Assembly (NCBI GenBank): GCA_045655105.1
Contig: JAZOOQ010000056.1
Span: 62,001 to 126,000, forward strand
DNA from: RGIG4140 sp045655105
Lineage (GTDB): Bacteria; Pseudomonadota; Alphaproteobacteria; CAAHEQ01; UBA3637
Reading direction: 5' to 3'
DNA: 64,000 bases
Part shown: positions 44,049-52,645 of the stretch, in pieces
How positions within the stretch are numbered: the first letter of the stretch is position 1
Layout of the letters: every line of letters starts with the position of its first letter
The notes under the pieces: model-generated
Seen by the model: the letters and a program-made list of their open reading frames with translations, nothing else
Told to the model about the DNA's origin: nothing
The model's database searches: none
Program-made: the position numbers and the translations under genes

Positions 44049-44969
44049 ATGTATGAGAATATAGAATTTATTGTTGCTTGTGCTGGGAAAAGCACGCGCA
44101 ATTTTCCCCATTCAAAAGGAATTGCACATAAATGTTTGATGCCGTTTGGGGATATCAGATTGATTGACTGTGTGCTTCAAGATGTTGTTCGCATGGGTGG
44201 GCGGCATATCACATTGGTTGTGTCGGATCAAGTGACAATTGATGCATTTAAAGAAGCTTTAAAAACTGATTTAAAAACTGAAAGTAAATTACGTAAAGGG
44301 GGAAGGGAAAGGATTGCTGATGTGTTAAGAGCAACCTTTTTACCGGAAGATATTGATTTAAAATATGTGATACAGGAAACGCCAATCGGAACGGCGCAAG
44401 TTTTGGGATTGGCGCATCGTTTATCGCCTGACAGACACGCGGTTTTGATTTTTCCGGATGATTTAATTGATTCAACAAAGGCTGAAATTCCTTTTGTTAA
44501 AAAGATTACGGATTCATTCTTGCAAAACACAAAACAAATTTTATTAACAGGGATTGTTAAAGAAGATGTAAGCAATAACTCGATTTTGGTTAACAATCGT
44601 TTGATTGAAAAACCAAAAAATCCAACAAGCAATATTGCCGGTTATTCCCCGTATGCTTTTCCTAAAGAATGTTTGGATTCAATTGAAAGGCAAACGACTG
44701 AAATTGAAAAAACAGGAAAAATGCCAGAAGGATTAGCACTTGGTGAATGGGTTTATACTGATGGGATTAATGCCTTTTTGGATAATGGTGGTGAAGAAGC
44801 CGGATTTTTTGCTAAAATGGAAATTTTAGATCCTGAAAAATATGAAATGATGGATACGGGTTCTTTGCCTCTTTATGAAAAGGCGTTGATAAGAGAATTA
44901 TTAACACGTTCTTTCTTTGCAAAGGAAAATAAAGAATATGTTCGTAAGCTTTTAAGAGATATGGAATAA
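44049..44969 (+). CDS. Sugar nucleotidyltransferase, GalU/RfbA-like and divergent
   Basis: 306 residues. The N-terminus has the nucleotidyltransferase order: CAGKSTRNFPHSKGIAHKCL for the usual G-G-x-G-T-R-x-x-P-x-T-K, then LMPFGDIRLID, and the metal-binding FPDDLID. GalU family members make UDP-glucose from UTP and glucose 1-phosphate. The nucleotide-binding loop is altered, so substrate and activity are uncertain. The gene is alone, with AAGGAG upstream and a terminator downstream, between the autotransporter and prepilin genes; a surface-sugar role is possible. Confidence 0.75.
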   Translation: MYENIEFIVACAGKSTRNFPHSKGIAHKCLMPFGDIRLIDCVLQDVVRMGGRHITLVVSDQVTIDAFKEALKTDLKTESKLRKGGRERIADVLRATFLPEDIDLKYVIQETPIGTAQVLGLAHRLSPDRHAVLIFPDDLIDSTKAEIPFVKKITDSFLQNTKQILLTGIVKEDVSNNSILVNNRLIEKPKNPTSNIAGYSPYAFPKECLDSIERQTTEIEKTGKMPEGLALGEWVYTDGINAFLDNGGEEAGFFAKMEILDPEKYEMMDTGSLPLYEKALIRELLTRSFFAKENKEYVRKLLRDME

Positions 44970-44985
44970 TTTTAAAGTAAAAATA

Positions 44986-45017
44986 AAAAACCACCGAATA
45001 AAATCGGTGGTTTTTTT
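44986..45017 (+). terminator. Bidirectional intrinsic terminator
   Basis: AAAAAACCACCGA and TCGGTGGTTTTTT form a perfect stem with a short loop. It ends the nucleotidyltransferase gene and, on the other strand, the prepilin gene. Confidence 0.88.
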
Positions 45018-45032
45018 ATATGAAACTATAAT

Positions 45033-45524
45033 CTATTCTCTAAACATAAAGACTAAAGTGGATTCTTCTGAGCACTCCGTATCTTGTGTTGGAGAGGCTA
45101 AATCAACATAGTGAAATGTTTTCCTTGTTAAGCTAGCATCATAAAGTTGTTGACAAGCAACAAGAGGAACTTTTTGATAGGTGATAGAGAAGGAGTTTCC
45201 CGCATCTTCTGATTGAATGGTAATAGAGCCTCCCCATCTGTTTTCCAAGGAATATGTTGTGCCTGTTAATACGCAATCATCAAGAGCTTTTTCTTGGCAC
45301 ATTTCTTGCAAATTAATGCCAGAATAATTGCTATCCCAAGAATAAGTATCCGCAACGTCAGCGGCAATATTATCAACTTCTAAAATAGTTGAGTTGACTC
45401 TAAAATAGGAGTCAACATAGCCCATTGAGGTAATCCCACCAATACTGATTAACCCAATAATGGCGATAACGCCCAACATTTCAACCATACTACGACCAGA
45501 TTGTTCTTTTTTACTTGTCTTCAT
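45033..45524 (-). CDS. Type IV prepilin (PilS-like)
   Basis: 163 residues from ATG 45524; an in-frame GTG at 45536 only reads the leader element. A short positive leader ends at Gly, then R-S-M-V-E-M-L-G-V-I-A-I-I-G-L-I: Glu at mature position 5 and a long hydrophobic helix are the class hallmarks. The globular part has four cysteines (MCQEK, DDCVL, VACQQ, TECSE) able to form disulphides. It is the only prepilin in the window and lies 13 kb from the pilus operon that lacks one, so it is a likely substrate (inference). Preceded by the same leader element as the autotransporter. Confidence 0.88.
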   Translation of the reverse strand: MKTSKKEQSGRSMVEMLGVIAIIGLISIGGITSMGYVDSYFRVNSTILEVDNIAADVADTYSWDSNYSGINLQEMCQEKALDDCVLTGTTYSLENRWGGSITIQSEDAGNSFSITYQKVPLVACQQLYDASLTRKTFHYVDLASPTQDTECSEESTLVFMFRE

Positions 45525-45539
45525 AATTGCCCCCACATA
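45521..45539 (-). promoter_or_regulatory. Leader element with five-codon upstream ORF overlapping the prepilin start
   Basis: Minus strand TATGTGGGGGCAA (45539-45527), then TT and the prepilin ATG (45524). It reads ATG TGG GGG CAA TTA TGA (45538-45521), with the stop overlapping the prepilin start as ATGA. AGAGGA lies ten bases before the small ORF, a plausible ribosome site for it. Confidence 0.6.
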
Positions 45540-45558
45540 AGATGCTTTTCCTCTTTTT

Positions 45559-45587
45559 ATTATATCAGAAAATGAAAAAAACTACAA
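45559..45587 (-). promoter_or_regulatory. Prepilin promoter
   Basis: Minus strand TTGTAG (45587-45582), 17 bases, TATAAT (45564-45559) with TGA before the -10; the leader is about 28 nt. Confidence 0.65.
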
Positions 45588-45622
45588 GGAATTATTAAAA
45601 AATAATATTTTTTGAACAGAAC

Positions 45623-45651
45623 TTGCAAAATTTTAAAAAAAATGCTTTTAT
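45623..45651 (+). promoter_or_regulatory. Possible leaderless promoter of rnd
   Basis: TTGCAA (45623-45628), 17 bases, TTTTAT (45646-45651); the ATG at 45658 lies at the predicted transcription start and has no ribosome site. Confidence 0.35.
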
Positions 45652-45657
45652 AAAAAG

Positions 45658-46803
45658 ATGATTACAACAACTGAAGAATTAAAAGAAGTATGTCAGCGCT
45701 TTGCGACACATTCTTTTGTTACAATTGATACAGAATTTTTAAGAGAATATACTTTTTACTCTAAATTATGCGTGATTCAAGCTGCAAGTCCAGATGAAGC
45801 GGTTTTGATTGATCCTCTTTCAAAAGAATTGGATTTAACACCTTTTTTTGAGTTATTAGAAAATAAAAATGTTGTAAAAGTATTTCATTCTGGCCGTCAG
45901 GATATTGAAATTTTTTATAATATGACTAAAAAAATTCCTTATCCTATTTTTGATACCCAGATTGCAGCTATGGTTTTAGGATATGGAGATAGCGTTGGAT
46001 ATCAGCAGTTGGTTTCAGATTTATTGCATATTGAAATTGATAAAGGAATGCGTGTAACGGATTGGTCAAAGCGCCCGTTATCTGATGCTCAATTAGAATA
46101 TGCTTTAAGTGATGTGACTTATTTAAGAGATGTTTATTTATTGGTAAATGAAAAGGTGATGCATCAAAACCGTTCGTCTTGGATTGAAGAAGAAATGAAT
46201 CAGTTATATGATGAAAATCTTTATGAACCATCTCATGAAAAAATTGCTTCGAAATTAAAATATAATTTTAAGTCAAAACAACCAAAATATATTTATCAAG
46301 ATCTTTATTTATGGCGTGAAGAGCAAGCTAAAAAATTAAATATGCCTCGACGCCAAATATTAAAAGATGAAGTGATGCAAGATATTGCTAGAGCGCACCC
46401 AAAATCGTTGGAAGAATTATCAGCATTGAGAAGTATTATCCCTTCTTTTTTGAAGAAACAAAGAGCGCAAGAAGTTGTTGATGTTGTAAATGCCGCTCTT
46501 TTAAAAAAGCCTGAAGATTTTTACCCTTTTCCAGAAGAAAAAAAACATATTATTGGTAATAAAAATTTGATGTCAATATTGCATTTATTATTGGATATGG
46601 TGTCTGGAAAAGAAAAAATTGCATCAAAATTAATTGGAACCCAAGAAGATTTATATCAATTTGCCTATGGTTTATCAAAACCAGCATTTATGTTTGGTTG
46701 GCGATATGAAATTTTTGGCAAATATGCTGAACAAATTAAAGAAGGAAAAGTTGGTTTGTTTTATAATCCGAAAAGCAAAATTGTTGAATTTAAAGAATTT
46801 TAA
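45658..46803 (+). CDS. rnd: Ribonuclease D
   Basis: 381 residues. DEDD exonuclease domain: Asp/Glu in TIDTEFLRE (motif I), FHSGRQDIE (motif II) and YALSDVTYLRDVY (motif III, with the Tyr of the DEDDy class). An HRDC domain follows at about 210-285. RNase D trims the 3' ends of tRNA precursors and other structured RNAs. Length is normal. Divergent from the prepilin gene with a 133-base intergenic region. No Shine-Dalgarno sequence precedes the ATG. Confidence 0.93.
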   Translation: MITTTEELKEVCQRFATHSFVTIDTEFLREYTFYSKLCVIQAASPDEAVLIDPLSKELDLTPFFELLENKNVVKVFHSGRQDIEIFYNMTKKIPYPIFDTQIAAMVLGYGDSVGYQQLVSDLLHIEIDKGMRVTDWSKRPLSDAQLEYALSDVTYLRDVYLLVNEKVMHQNRSSWIEEEMNQLYDENLYEPSHEKIASKLKYNFKSKQPKYIYQDLYLWREEQAKKLNMPRRQILKDEVMQDIARAHPKSLEELSALRSIIPSFLKKQRAQEVVDVVNAALLKKPEDFYPFPEEKKHIIGNKNLMSILHLLLDMVSGKEKIASKLIGTQEDLYQFAYGLSKPAFMFGWRYEIFGKYAEQIKEGKVGLFYNPKSKIVEFKEF

Positions 46804-46810
46804 AAATTTG

Positions 46811-46839
46811 TTGACAAAAAATTGATTTTTTGTTATTAT
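46811..46839 (+). promoter_or_regulatory. Strong promoter of the ankyrin-repeat gene
   Basis: TTGACA (46811-46816), exactly 17 bases, TATTAT (46834-46839). Begins eight bases after the rnd stop codon. Confidence 0.7.
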
Positions 46840-46871
46840 ACTCCTCATATCATCTTTATGAGGAGTTTTTT
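46840..46871 (+). promoter_or_regulatory. Hairpin spanning the transcription start and sequestering the ribosome site of the ankyrin gene
   Basis: ACTCCTCATA (46840-46849) and TATGAGGAGT (46857-46866) form a perfect 10-bp inverted repeat with a 7-base loop, followed by six T and then ATG at 46872. The right arm contains AGGAG, the ribosome site. It can be an operator just after the -10, an RNA hairpin blocking translation, or a terminator for rnd read-through. Confidence 0.6.
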
Positions 46872-48143
46872 ATGAATAAAAAAATGATTGGTCGACTAAT
46901 TGCCAAAGGAGATAAAAAAGAGCTTGAAAAGGCAATTGGAGAGACGTTGCCAGAAGTTTTAAATGAATATGGTGAAACGCCTTTAATGTGGGCTATTCGT
47001 TTTGGATATACAACGGATGGGGATGATATTTTTAAAATGATTTTGAATATGCCGCAAGATTTAAATAAAAAAGATTCAATTGGTTTTTCGGCACTTTCAT
47101 ATGCTCTTTCATTGCGTAGACCTGCTTTTGCGGAAGCATTAGTTGAAAAGGGGGCTGATATTAATGTTCCTTGCAAAATTGCCATTGCACCACATCCAAG
47201 AGCATATGCTGCTCATAAAGCTGCTTTTTTGAGTCATGCAATTAAGCCTTATCCTGTTGAGCAAGAACAAATTTTGCATCCAATCAGTTTGGCAATTTAT
47301 AAATCTTATGATGATTTGGTTTATAAAATGATAGATGGGGGCGGTAATTTAGACTCAGTTGGTGGATTGGATATTACTCCATTATCAATTTCTATTCGCA
47401 CAGGTAAATTAGATATTTTGCAATATCTTCTTGAAAGAGGGGCAAATCCAAATGTGTTGCCAAAAAATTGGTCTAATTATGGGGTTAAACCAGAAAGTAT
47501 TTGTCCTGTTGCAATTAAAAAGGCATTAAAATATGGCTGTGGAGCTTCCATAAGCTTATTATTAAAAGCGGGTTCTCGTTTGCCAAAGCTTTTTTTAAGA
47601 CGCGATAATTTTTATTCAACACCACTTACATATCTTTTTTCTCAACCAAAAGAACAATTAGCTGAGCCGTATTATTGTTTGCGTCAATTGCAAAAAAGAT
47701 TTGATATTTCTGTATGTGACTCTGATAGTAGATCTCCTCTTTCTTATGCCATTGAAAATAATTTTGATGATTATTTGATTTCTTCATTGCTACATGAAAA
47801 AGTTAATAATTTAAAAGATAAATTTGCATGCACACCAATGATATATGCTTGGTTAAATAAAGATACATCTGTTATGAAAATTCTATATAATGCGGGTGTA
47901 CCAATGGCTTCAAGTGTTTATGAACCAACAGGGCAAACGCTTTTGATGATGTCTGTTGAGAAAAAAGATTATCAGATGGTAGACTTTTTAATGAAGCATT
48001 CACCTTTGCTTTTAACGAAAGATGGTATGGGACGTAGCATAATATCATATATTGATGAAACAATGCCATTTTTTAAAGAAATATCTAAAGAATATCAAGC
48101 TCAACAAGAAAAAATGCAACAATATTTGCAACGAAACAAATAA
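46872..48143 (+). CDS. Ankyrin-repeat protein
   Basis: 423 residues from ATG 46872 (AGGAG upstream). About eight ankyrin-like repeats with recognisable units such as NEYGETPLMWAIRFG, DITPLSISIRTGKLDILQYLLERGANPN and TGQTLLMMSVEKKDYQMVDFLMKH. No signal peptide or membrane segment. Ankyrin proteins mediate protein-protein contacts and are frequent in host-associated bacteria, some as secreted effectors; nothing here shows secretion. It has its own strong promoter and a hairpin over its ribosome site. Convergent with comM, four bases apart. Confidence 0.88.
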   Translation: MNKKMIGRLIAKGDKKELEKAIGETLPEVLNEYGETPLMWAIRFGYTTDGDDIFKMILNMPQDLNKKDSIGFSALSYALSLRRPAFAEALVEKGADINVPCKIAIAPHPRAYAAHKAAFLSHAIKPYPVEQEQILHPISLAIYKSYDDLVYKMIDGGGNLDSVGGLDITPLSISIRTGKLDILQYLLERGANPNVLPKNWSNYGVKPESICPVAIKKALKYGCGASISLLLKAGSRLPKLFLRRDNFYSTPLTYLFSQPKEQLAEPYYCLRQLQKRFDISVCDSDSRSPLSYAIENNFDDYLISSLLHEKVNNLKDKFACTPMIYAWLNKDTSVMKILYNAGVPMASSVYEPTGQTLLMMSVEKKDYQMVDFLMKHSPLLLTKDGMGRSIISYIDETMPFFKEISKEYQAQQEKMQQYLQRNK

Positions 48144-48147
48144 ATTT

Positions 48148-49656
48148 TTATGCGTTTTTCTTTAATGGATTTTTATAAAATAACGCTTCTTTTACATGCA
48201 TTGATTTAACGATCTCTGATTGAGCCAAATCAGCGATAGTTCTTGCAACGCGAATGGTGCGATGATAGCCTCTGGCTGAAAGATGAAGTTTTTCGGCAGC
48301 TACTTGTAAAAAGCGAATAGCATCTTCTTCTAAATGTGCATGTTTTTCTAAAAACATACCATCAGCTTCGGCATTTCTTAAAATATTTGTTCCCTTATAT
48401 CTTTCTTTTGCAAATTCCAGCGCATTTTTAACTCTGGTTGCAACTGTTTGAGATGATTCCCCAGTAGATGTTGTTAAATCCCATGGGTTAACGGCTGGAA
48501 CTTCAATTTGTAAATCAATGCGATCTAATAACGGACCAGATATTTTTGAAAGGTATTCTAAACCGCATTTAGGTGCTTTAGCGCATTCGTTCCCTAAAAC
48601 CCCTAAGTAGCCACATTTGCAAGGATTCATGGCTGTGATTAATTGAAATCTTGCTGGGTAAGAAAGGTGTGCATTAGCTCTTGCAACGGTGATTAAGCCT
48701 GTTTCCATTGGTTGACGCAAGGATTCTAAAACGCTTCTATTAAATTCTGGTAATTCATCTAAAAACAAAACACCTCTATGCGCTAAAGATATTTCTCCAG
48801 GGCGAGCTTTTGATCCACCGCCTGTTAAGGATGCCATTGTGGCGGAATGGTGTGGTGCTCTGAAAGGGCGTTTGGTAACAAAATTTCCTTCCTTTATTAA
48901 TCCTGCAACAGAATAAATTTGGCTAACTTCTAACATTTCTTCTTTGCTTAATTCGGGTAATAAGGAAGAAAGACGGGCTGCAAGCATGGATTTTCCGGTT
49001 CCTGGAGGGCCAATCATTAACATATTGTGCCCACCGGCGGCTGCAATTTCAAGAGCGCGTTTGGCAGATTCTTGACCTTTAATTTCAACAAGATCAAGAA
49101 GTGGTGTATTGTCTTTAAAATCAAGAGGTTTTGGTTTGGGTAAAATAATTTCTCCTTTTAAATGGTTTAAAAGAGAAAGCAAATCAGGGGCTGCAACAAT
49201 ATTAGGTGTTTCAGCCCATAAAGCTTCAGCGCCTTGAGTTTCAGGACAAATAAATCCCAAATTTTCTTTTTTAGCTTCAATGGCTGCAGGTAAAATCCCT
49301 GAAACAGAGCGGATGCTTCCATCTAAACCTAATTCGCCCATCATAATAAAATCTTTTATTTTTGAATGGGGAATAACTTGCATTGCTGCTAAAAGTGCCA
49401 TAGCAATAGGAAGATCATAATGCGTGCCTTCTTTAAAAACATCAGCAGGTGCAAGATTAACGGTAATCCGTTGAGGGGGAAGGTGAAGATTTAAGGTGTG
49501 TAGTGCGGCGCGAACGCGTTCTCTGCTTTCAGTAATCGCCTTATCACCAAGCCCCACAATTGAAAAACTTGGAAGTCCACTTGTAATTTGAACTTCAATT
49601 TTAATTTTTAAAACATGAATACCTAAAAAGGCAACAGTATTTGTTGATGAGATCAT
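48148..49656 (-). CDS. comM: YifB/ComM family Mg-chelatase-like AAA+ ATPase
   Basis: 502 residues. An N-terminal Lon-like ribosomal S5 fold (HVLKIKIEVQITSGLPSF, VNLAPADVFKEGTHYDLPIA), then a Mg-chelatase-type AAA+ domain with Walker A GPPGTGKSM, Walker B GVLFLDELPEF and sensor/arginine regions, and a C-terminal Mg-chelatase subunit-like domain (ARGYHRTIRVARTIADL). ComM is a hexameric helicase that drives branch migration in natural transformation. It directly follows the Pro/Gln-rich lipoprotein gene with no intergenic base. Confidence 0.94.
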   Translation of the reverse strand: MISSTNTVAFLGIHVLKIKIEVQITSGLPSFSIVGLGDKAITESRERVRAALHTLNLHLPPQRITVNLAPADVFKEGTHYDLPIAMALLAAMQVIPHSKIKDFIMMGELGLDGSIRSVSGILPAAIEAKKENLGFICPETQGAEALWAETPNIVAAPDLLSLLNHLKGEIILPKPKPLDFKDNTPLLDLVEIKGQESAKRALEIAAAGGHNMLMIGPPGTGKSMLAARLSSLLPELSKEEMLEVSQIYSVAGLIKEGNFVTKRPFRAPHHSATMASLTGGGSKARPGEISLAHRGVLFLDELPEFNRSVLESLRQPMETGLITVARANAHLSYPARFQLITAMNPCKCGYLGVLGNECAKAPKCGLEYLSKISGPLLDRIDLQIEVPAVNPWDLTTSTGESSQTVATRVKNALEFAKERYKGTNILRNAEADGMFLEKHAHLEEDAIRFLQVAAEKLHLSARGYHRTIRVARTIADLAQSEIVKSMHVKEALFYKNPLKKNA

Positions 49657-50664
49657 TTACCACCGTGGAATATTGATATTTTCAGATTGCAATGAAGGTG
49701 TTTGTGTTTCAGTTGGTGTTGGCATAATTTCTTCATAATAAACTTCATTTTCGCTTTGCCAAACAGGATAAGCTTCTTGCCCAGACATCACATGATTTGC
49801 TGGAATTTGTTGCACTTGAGGTAATTGATATGTGTCTGGTAAAATAACCTCTGCTGATCCTTGTGTTGGATAAAAATCATTCGTGGTTTGAGTTTCAACA
49901 TATGGAATATATGTTTGAGGTTGTTGTTGATAAGAATGATTTATCGGTTCTAAATTTGTTGACACATAAGAATTTGCTTGTTCCATAATAGGTTGAGCTT
50001 GCTGAACAGGTTGAGGCTGTTGAACAGGTGGTTGCGGTTGCTGAACAGGTTGAACTGGCGCATTTTGAGTTGGTGCTTGAGTTGCATAGTTTTGTGTTTG
50101 AGTATTGGGTGTTGAATAAAATGGCGCTGGTTGAGTCGGTGTTTGAGCAACAGGAGCTGCCTGTGGGACCATTGGAGTCGGATAAGCAAAAGGAGCCATT
50201 TGAGGCAAAACAATTGTTTGAAAGAAAGGTGAACCACCGCCATTGCCATTTGGTGCAGCTTGCAAAATTTGAGGCATAATATTCGAACTTGCTTGAGGTA
50301 AAACAACAGGAGGTGGCGTGGTTTGTGCTGGAGCAACCGGTGTTTGTTGGATTGGTTGCTGAGGTTGAGTAACTGGAGGAGGGGGTGTTTGAGCAGGAGC
50401 TACCTGTGGTTGTTGAGCGGTTACGGGTTGCACAGCTGGAGGAGGGGTTTGTTGTGGAGTGACCACAGATGGAGATTTAATAGCTGCTAAAATTTCTTCT
50501 AAAATAGAGCGATCATCATCTTTTTTTTGTTCTTCAACAATAGTGATTTCTTCTTTTGGAGGCATTAATTCGCTTTGAATAAATGCATCAGATTCTGGCT
50601 TTTGAGTTGGCATACAAGCAGACAAAAAAGCAAAACTTAATAAAAAATATAAACGACTATTCAT
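49657..50664 (-). CDS. Pro/Gln-rich lipoprotein, unknown
   Basis: 335 residues from ATG 50664; a GTG at 50673 belongs to the G-rich ribosome site. Lipoprotein signal ends L-S-A-C (Cys17). After a short Glu-rich stretch, residues 70-240 are mostly Pro, Gln, Val, Thr and Ala in irregular repeats (blocks such as PAQTPPPP, QQPIQQTPVAP). The C-terminal 90 residues are less repetitive, with several Tyr (NDFYPTQGSAEVILPDTYQL). Such linkers span the periplasm or protrude from the outer membrane. Cotranscription with comM is likely. No family recognised. Confidence 0.75.
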   Translation of the reverse strand: MNSRLYFLLSFAFLSACMPTQKPESDAFIQSELMPPKEEITIVEEQKKDDDRSILEEILAAIKSPSVVTPQQTPPPAVQPVTAQQPQVAPAQTPPPPVTQPQQPIQQTPVAPAQTTPPPVVLPQASSNIMPQILQAAPNGNGGGSPFFQTIVLPQMAPFAYPTPMVPQAAPVAQTPTQPAPFYSTPNTQTQNYATQAPTQNAPVQPVQQPQPPVQQPQPVQQAQPIMEQANSYVSTNLEPINHSYQQQPQTYIPYVETQTTNDFYPTQGSAEVILPDTYQLPQVQQIPANHVMSGQEAYPVWQSENEVYYEEIMPTPTETQTPSLQSENINIPRW

Positions 50665-50754
50665 GGTCCCCACCTCTAAATAAATTGTTCATTTCTTTAA
50701 GCGAGTATATCAAAAACTTTTTTAAAAGGAAAGACTTTTTTTCTTTTTTTTATA

Positions 50755-52017
50755 TTAATTTTTTGATTTGATTCGTTTAATTTTAGCTCCCAATTTTGAA
50801 AGTTTTTTCTCTAATTGATAATACCCTCTATCAATATGATAAATGCGTTTGACGATGGTTTCCCCTTTTGCAATTAAAGCAGCTAAAACAAGGGAAACAC
50901 CGCCTCTTAAATCAGAAGACATAACTTGCGCGCCGCTTAAATTTTTAACGCCCGTGATTAAGATGGCATTATTATTTAAAACAGTTATATTAGCGCCCAT
51001 TCGTTTTAATTCTGGGATATGCATGAATCTGTTTTCAAAAATTCTTTCTTCAATTAAGCTCATTCCTGGTGCTAAAGAAAGAAGAGTTGATAAAGGGGCT
51101 TGGGCATCTGTTGGAAAACCTGGATATTCTGAGGTTGTTAACGAAGTTGCTTTTAAAGAGGCTTTTGTTGCATCAACTAAAATACCATTTTTATCTTCTT
51201 TAAAAATAATATTAGATGGACGTAATGCATCCACAATGGCATTCATTAAATTTATTTTGGCGCCTTTTAAAAATATTTTTCCTTTTGTGAGTGCAGCGGC
51301 AACTGCAAATGTGGCCGCTTCAATTCTATCGGCAACAACTTCATGGCTTGTTCCATGCAATTCTTCAACGCCTTCAATGGTTAAAACTTTTGTTCCAATG
51401 CCTGAAATTTTTGCACCCATTTTAACTAAAATATCAATTAAATCCATTACTTCTGGTTCAAGTGCGGGATTATGAATGGTTGTTGTTCCTTTGGTTAAAA
51501 CAGCTGCCATGATGGTGTTATGTGTTGCGCCAACAGAAACTTTAGGGAAGAAGATATTGGCTCCATGTAATGGACCTTTAGCGCAAACATATCCATTTTC
51601 AACTTTAATATCAGCCCCCATTTCTTTAAGGGCATTTAAATATAAATCAACAGGTCGTGTTCCAATAGCGCACCCACCTGGAAGAGAAACTTCAGCTTCG
51701 CCAAAACGAGCCAATAATGGACCTAAAACCCAAAAAGAGGCACGCATTTTTGAAACAAAATTATAGTCGGCATGAAAATTTGTTATTTTATCAGCAGTTA
51801 AAGTCATTGAAGATTTTTTTGCTTTTATTTTCATTCCCATACTTTTAAGAAGATCTGATAAAGTGTTCACATCAGAAAGATAAGAAATGTTTGAAAGTGT
51901 TACCGGTTCTTTTGTTAAAAGTGCGGCAATCATAATTGGAAGAATGGCATTTTTTGCACCATTAATTTCCACTTCACCTTTTAATTGGCACCCACCTTGA
52001 ATTTTAAATGCATACAT
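50755..52017 (-). CDS. murA: UDP-N-acetylglucosamine 1-carboxyvinyltransferase MurA
   Basis: 420 residues from ATG 52017 (AAAGGAG upstream). EPSP-synthase fold repeated twice; the catalytic loop PGGCAIGTRPVD contains Cys116, the residue fosfomycin alkylates, so the enzyme should be sensitive. N-terminal INGAKNAILP and NSDLRGG-like SSDLRGGVSLVLAALIA are intact. It transfers enolpyruvate to UDP-GlcNAc, the first committed step of peptidoglycan synthesis. Lies 27 nt after the 52-residue gene and near dtd. Confidence 0.96.
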   Translation of the reverse strand: MYAFKIQGGCQLKGEVEINGAKNAILPIMIAALLTKEPVTLSNISYLSDVNTLSDLLKSMGMKIKAKKSSMTLTADKITNFHADYNFVSKMRASFWVLGPLLARFGEAEVSLPGGCAIGTRPVDLYLNALKEMGADIKVENGYVCAKGPLHGANIFFPKVSVGATHNTIMAAVLTKGTTTIHNPALEPEVMDLIDILVKMGAKISGIGTKVLTIEGVEELHGTSHEVVADRIEAATFAVAAALTKGKIFLKGAKINLMNAIVDALRPSNIIFKEDKNGILVDATKASLKATSLTTSEYPGFPTDAQAPLSTLLSLAPGMSLIEERIFENRFMHIPELKRMGANITVLNNNAILITGVKNLSGAQVMSSDLRGGVSLVLAALIAKGETIVKRIYHIDRGYYQLEKKLSKLGAKIKRIKSKN

Positions 52018-52044
52018 TTTCAAATCTCCTTTTTAAGAAGTTTT

Positions 52045-52203
52045 TTATTTTTTTTCGCGTTCTTCTTTTTGTTTTTTTCTAAGCTGAATATTTTTTTGAA
52101 GCTCACGCGCTTGTTTTAAAAATTTTTCAGCTTGTTTTTGGGATAAATTTAAATTTTCTTTAATTGTTTGAATTAGTTTATCATCTTTTTCAATTGTTGT
52201 CAT
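52045..52203 (-). CDS. Small helical protein between dtd and murA
   Basis: 52 residues from ATG 52203, four bases after the dtd stop, with GGAAAG within the dtd 3' end as ribosome site. Entirely helical by composition, starting MTTIEKDDKLIQ and ending in a Lys/Glu/Arg-rich stretch; a possible short coiled-coil. No cysteines or hydrophobic segment. No function assigned; size and position suggest a real gene in the dtd-murA transcript. Confidence 0.55.
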   Translation of the reverse strand: MTTIEKDDKLIQTIKENLNLSQKQAEKFLKQARELQKNIQLRKKQKEEREKK

Positions 52204-52207
52204 TTTT

Positions 52208-52645
52208 TTAGCTTTCCAAAATAAAAGTTGCAGGACCACTATTTTTAATTTCAACAAGCATATCGGCACCAAAAACGCCTGTTTGAGTTGGGATATTTTT
52301 ATCTTTTAAAAGTTGAACAAATTGATCAAATAAAAGATGGGCTTGTTCGGGATTTCCTGCTTTTGTGAACGAAGGGCGGCGTCCATGAGAACAATCTGCT
52401 AAAAGAGTGAACTGAGAAACGGCTAAAATCGAGCCATTTACATCTAAAATAGATTTATTCATTTTGCCATTTTCATCTTCAAAAATGCGCAAAACAGAAA
52501 CTTTTTCTGCCATTTTTGAGATTGTTTCAGTTGTATCTGTTTCTTCGATGCCAACTAATAAACAAAATCCCATTTGGCAAGAGCCCACTTCTTGATTTTC
52601 AACATGAACTTTGCTGGATAAAACGCGTTGTAAAACAATTTTCAT
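52208..52645 (-). CDS. dtd: D-aminoacyl-tRNA deacylase Dtd
   Basis: 145 residues, standard length. Contains the two family motifs: SQFTLLAD (conserved S-Q-x-T) and the cis-proline segment NSGPATF (conserved G-P-x-T). Dtd removes D-amino acids, and glycine mischarged on tRNA-Ala, from tRNA, guarding translation. The first gene of a probable dtd / 52-residue protein / murA transcript. Confidence 0.95.
   Translation of the reverse strand: MKIVLQRVLSSKVHVENQEVGSCQMGFCLLVGIEETDTTETISKMAEKVSVLRIFEDENGKMNKSILDVNGSILAVSQFTLLADCSHGRRPSFTKAGNPEQAHLLFDQFVQLLKDKNIPTQTGVFGADMLVEIKNSGPATFILES

Noticed and set aside
45525..45536. Earlier GTG start for the prepilin
   Set aside because: Same reason: it only reads the leader element; ATG 45524 gives a normal short prepilin leader.
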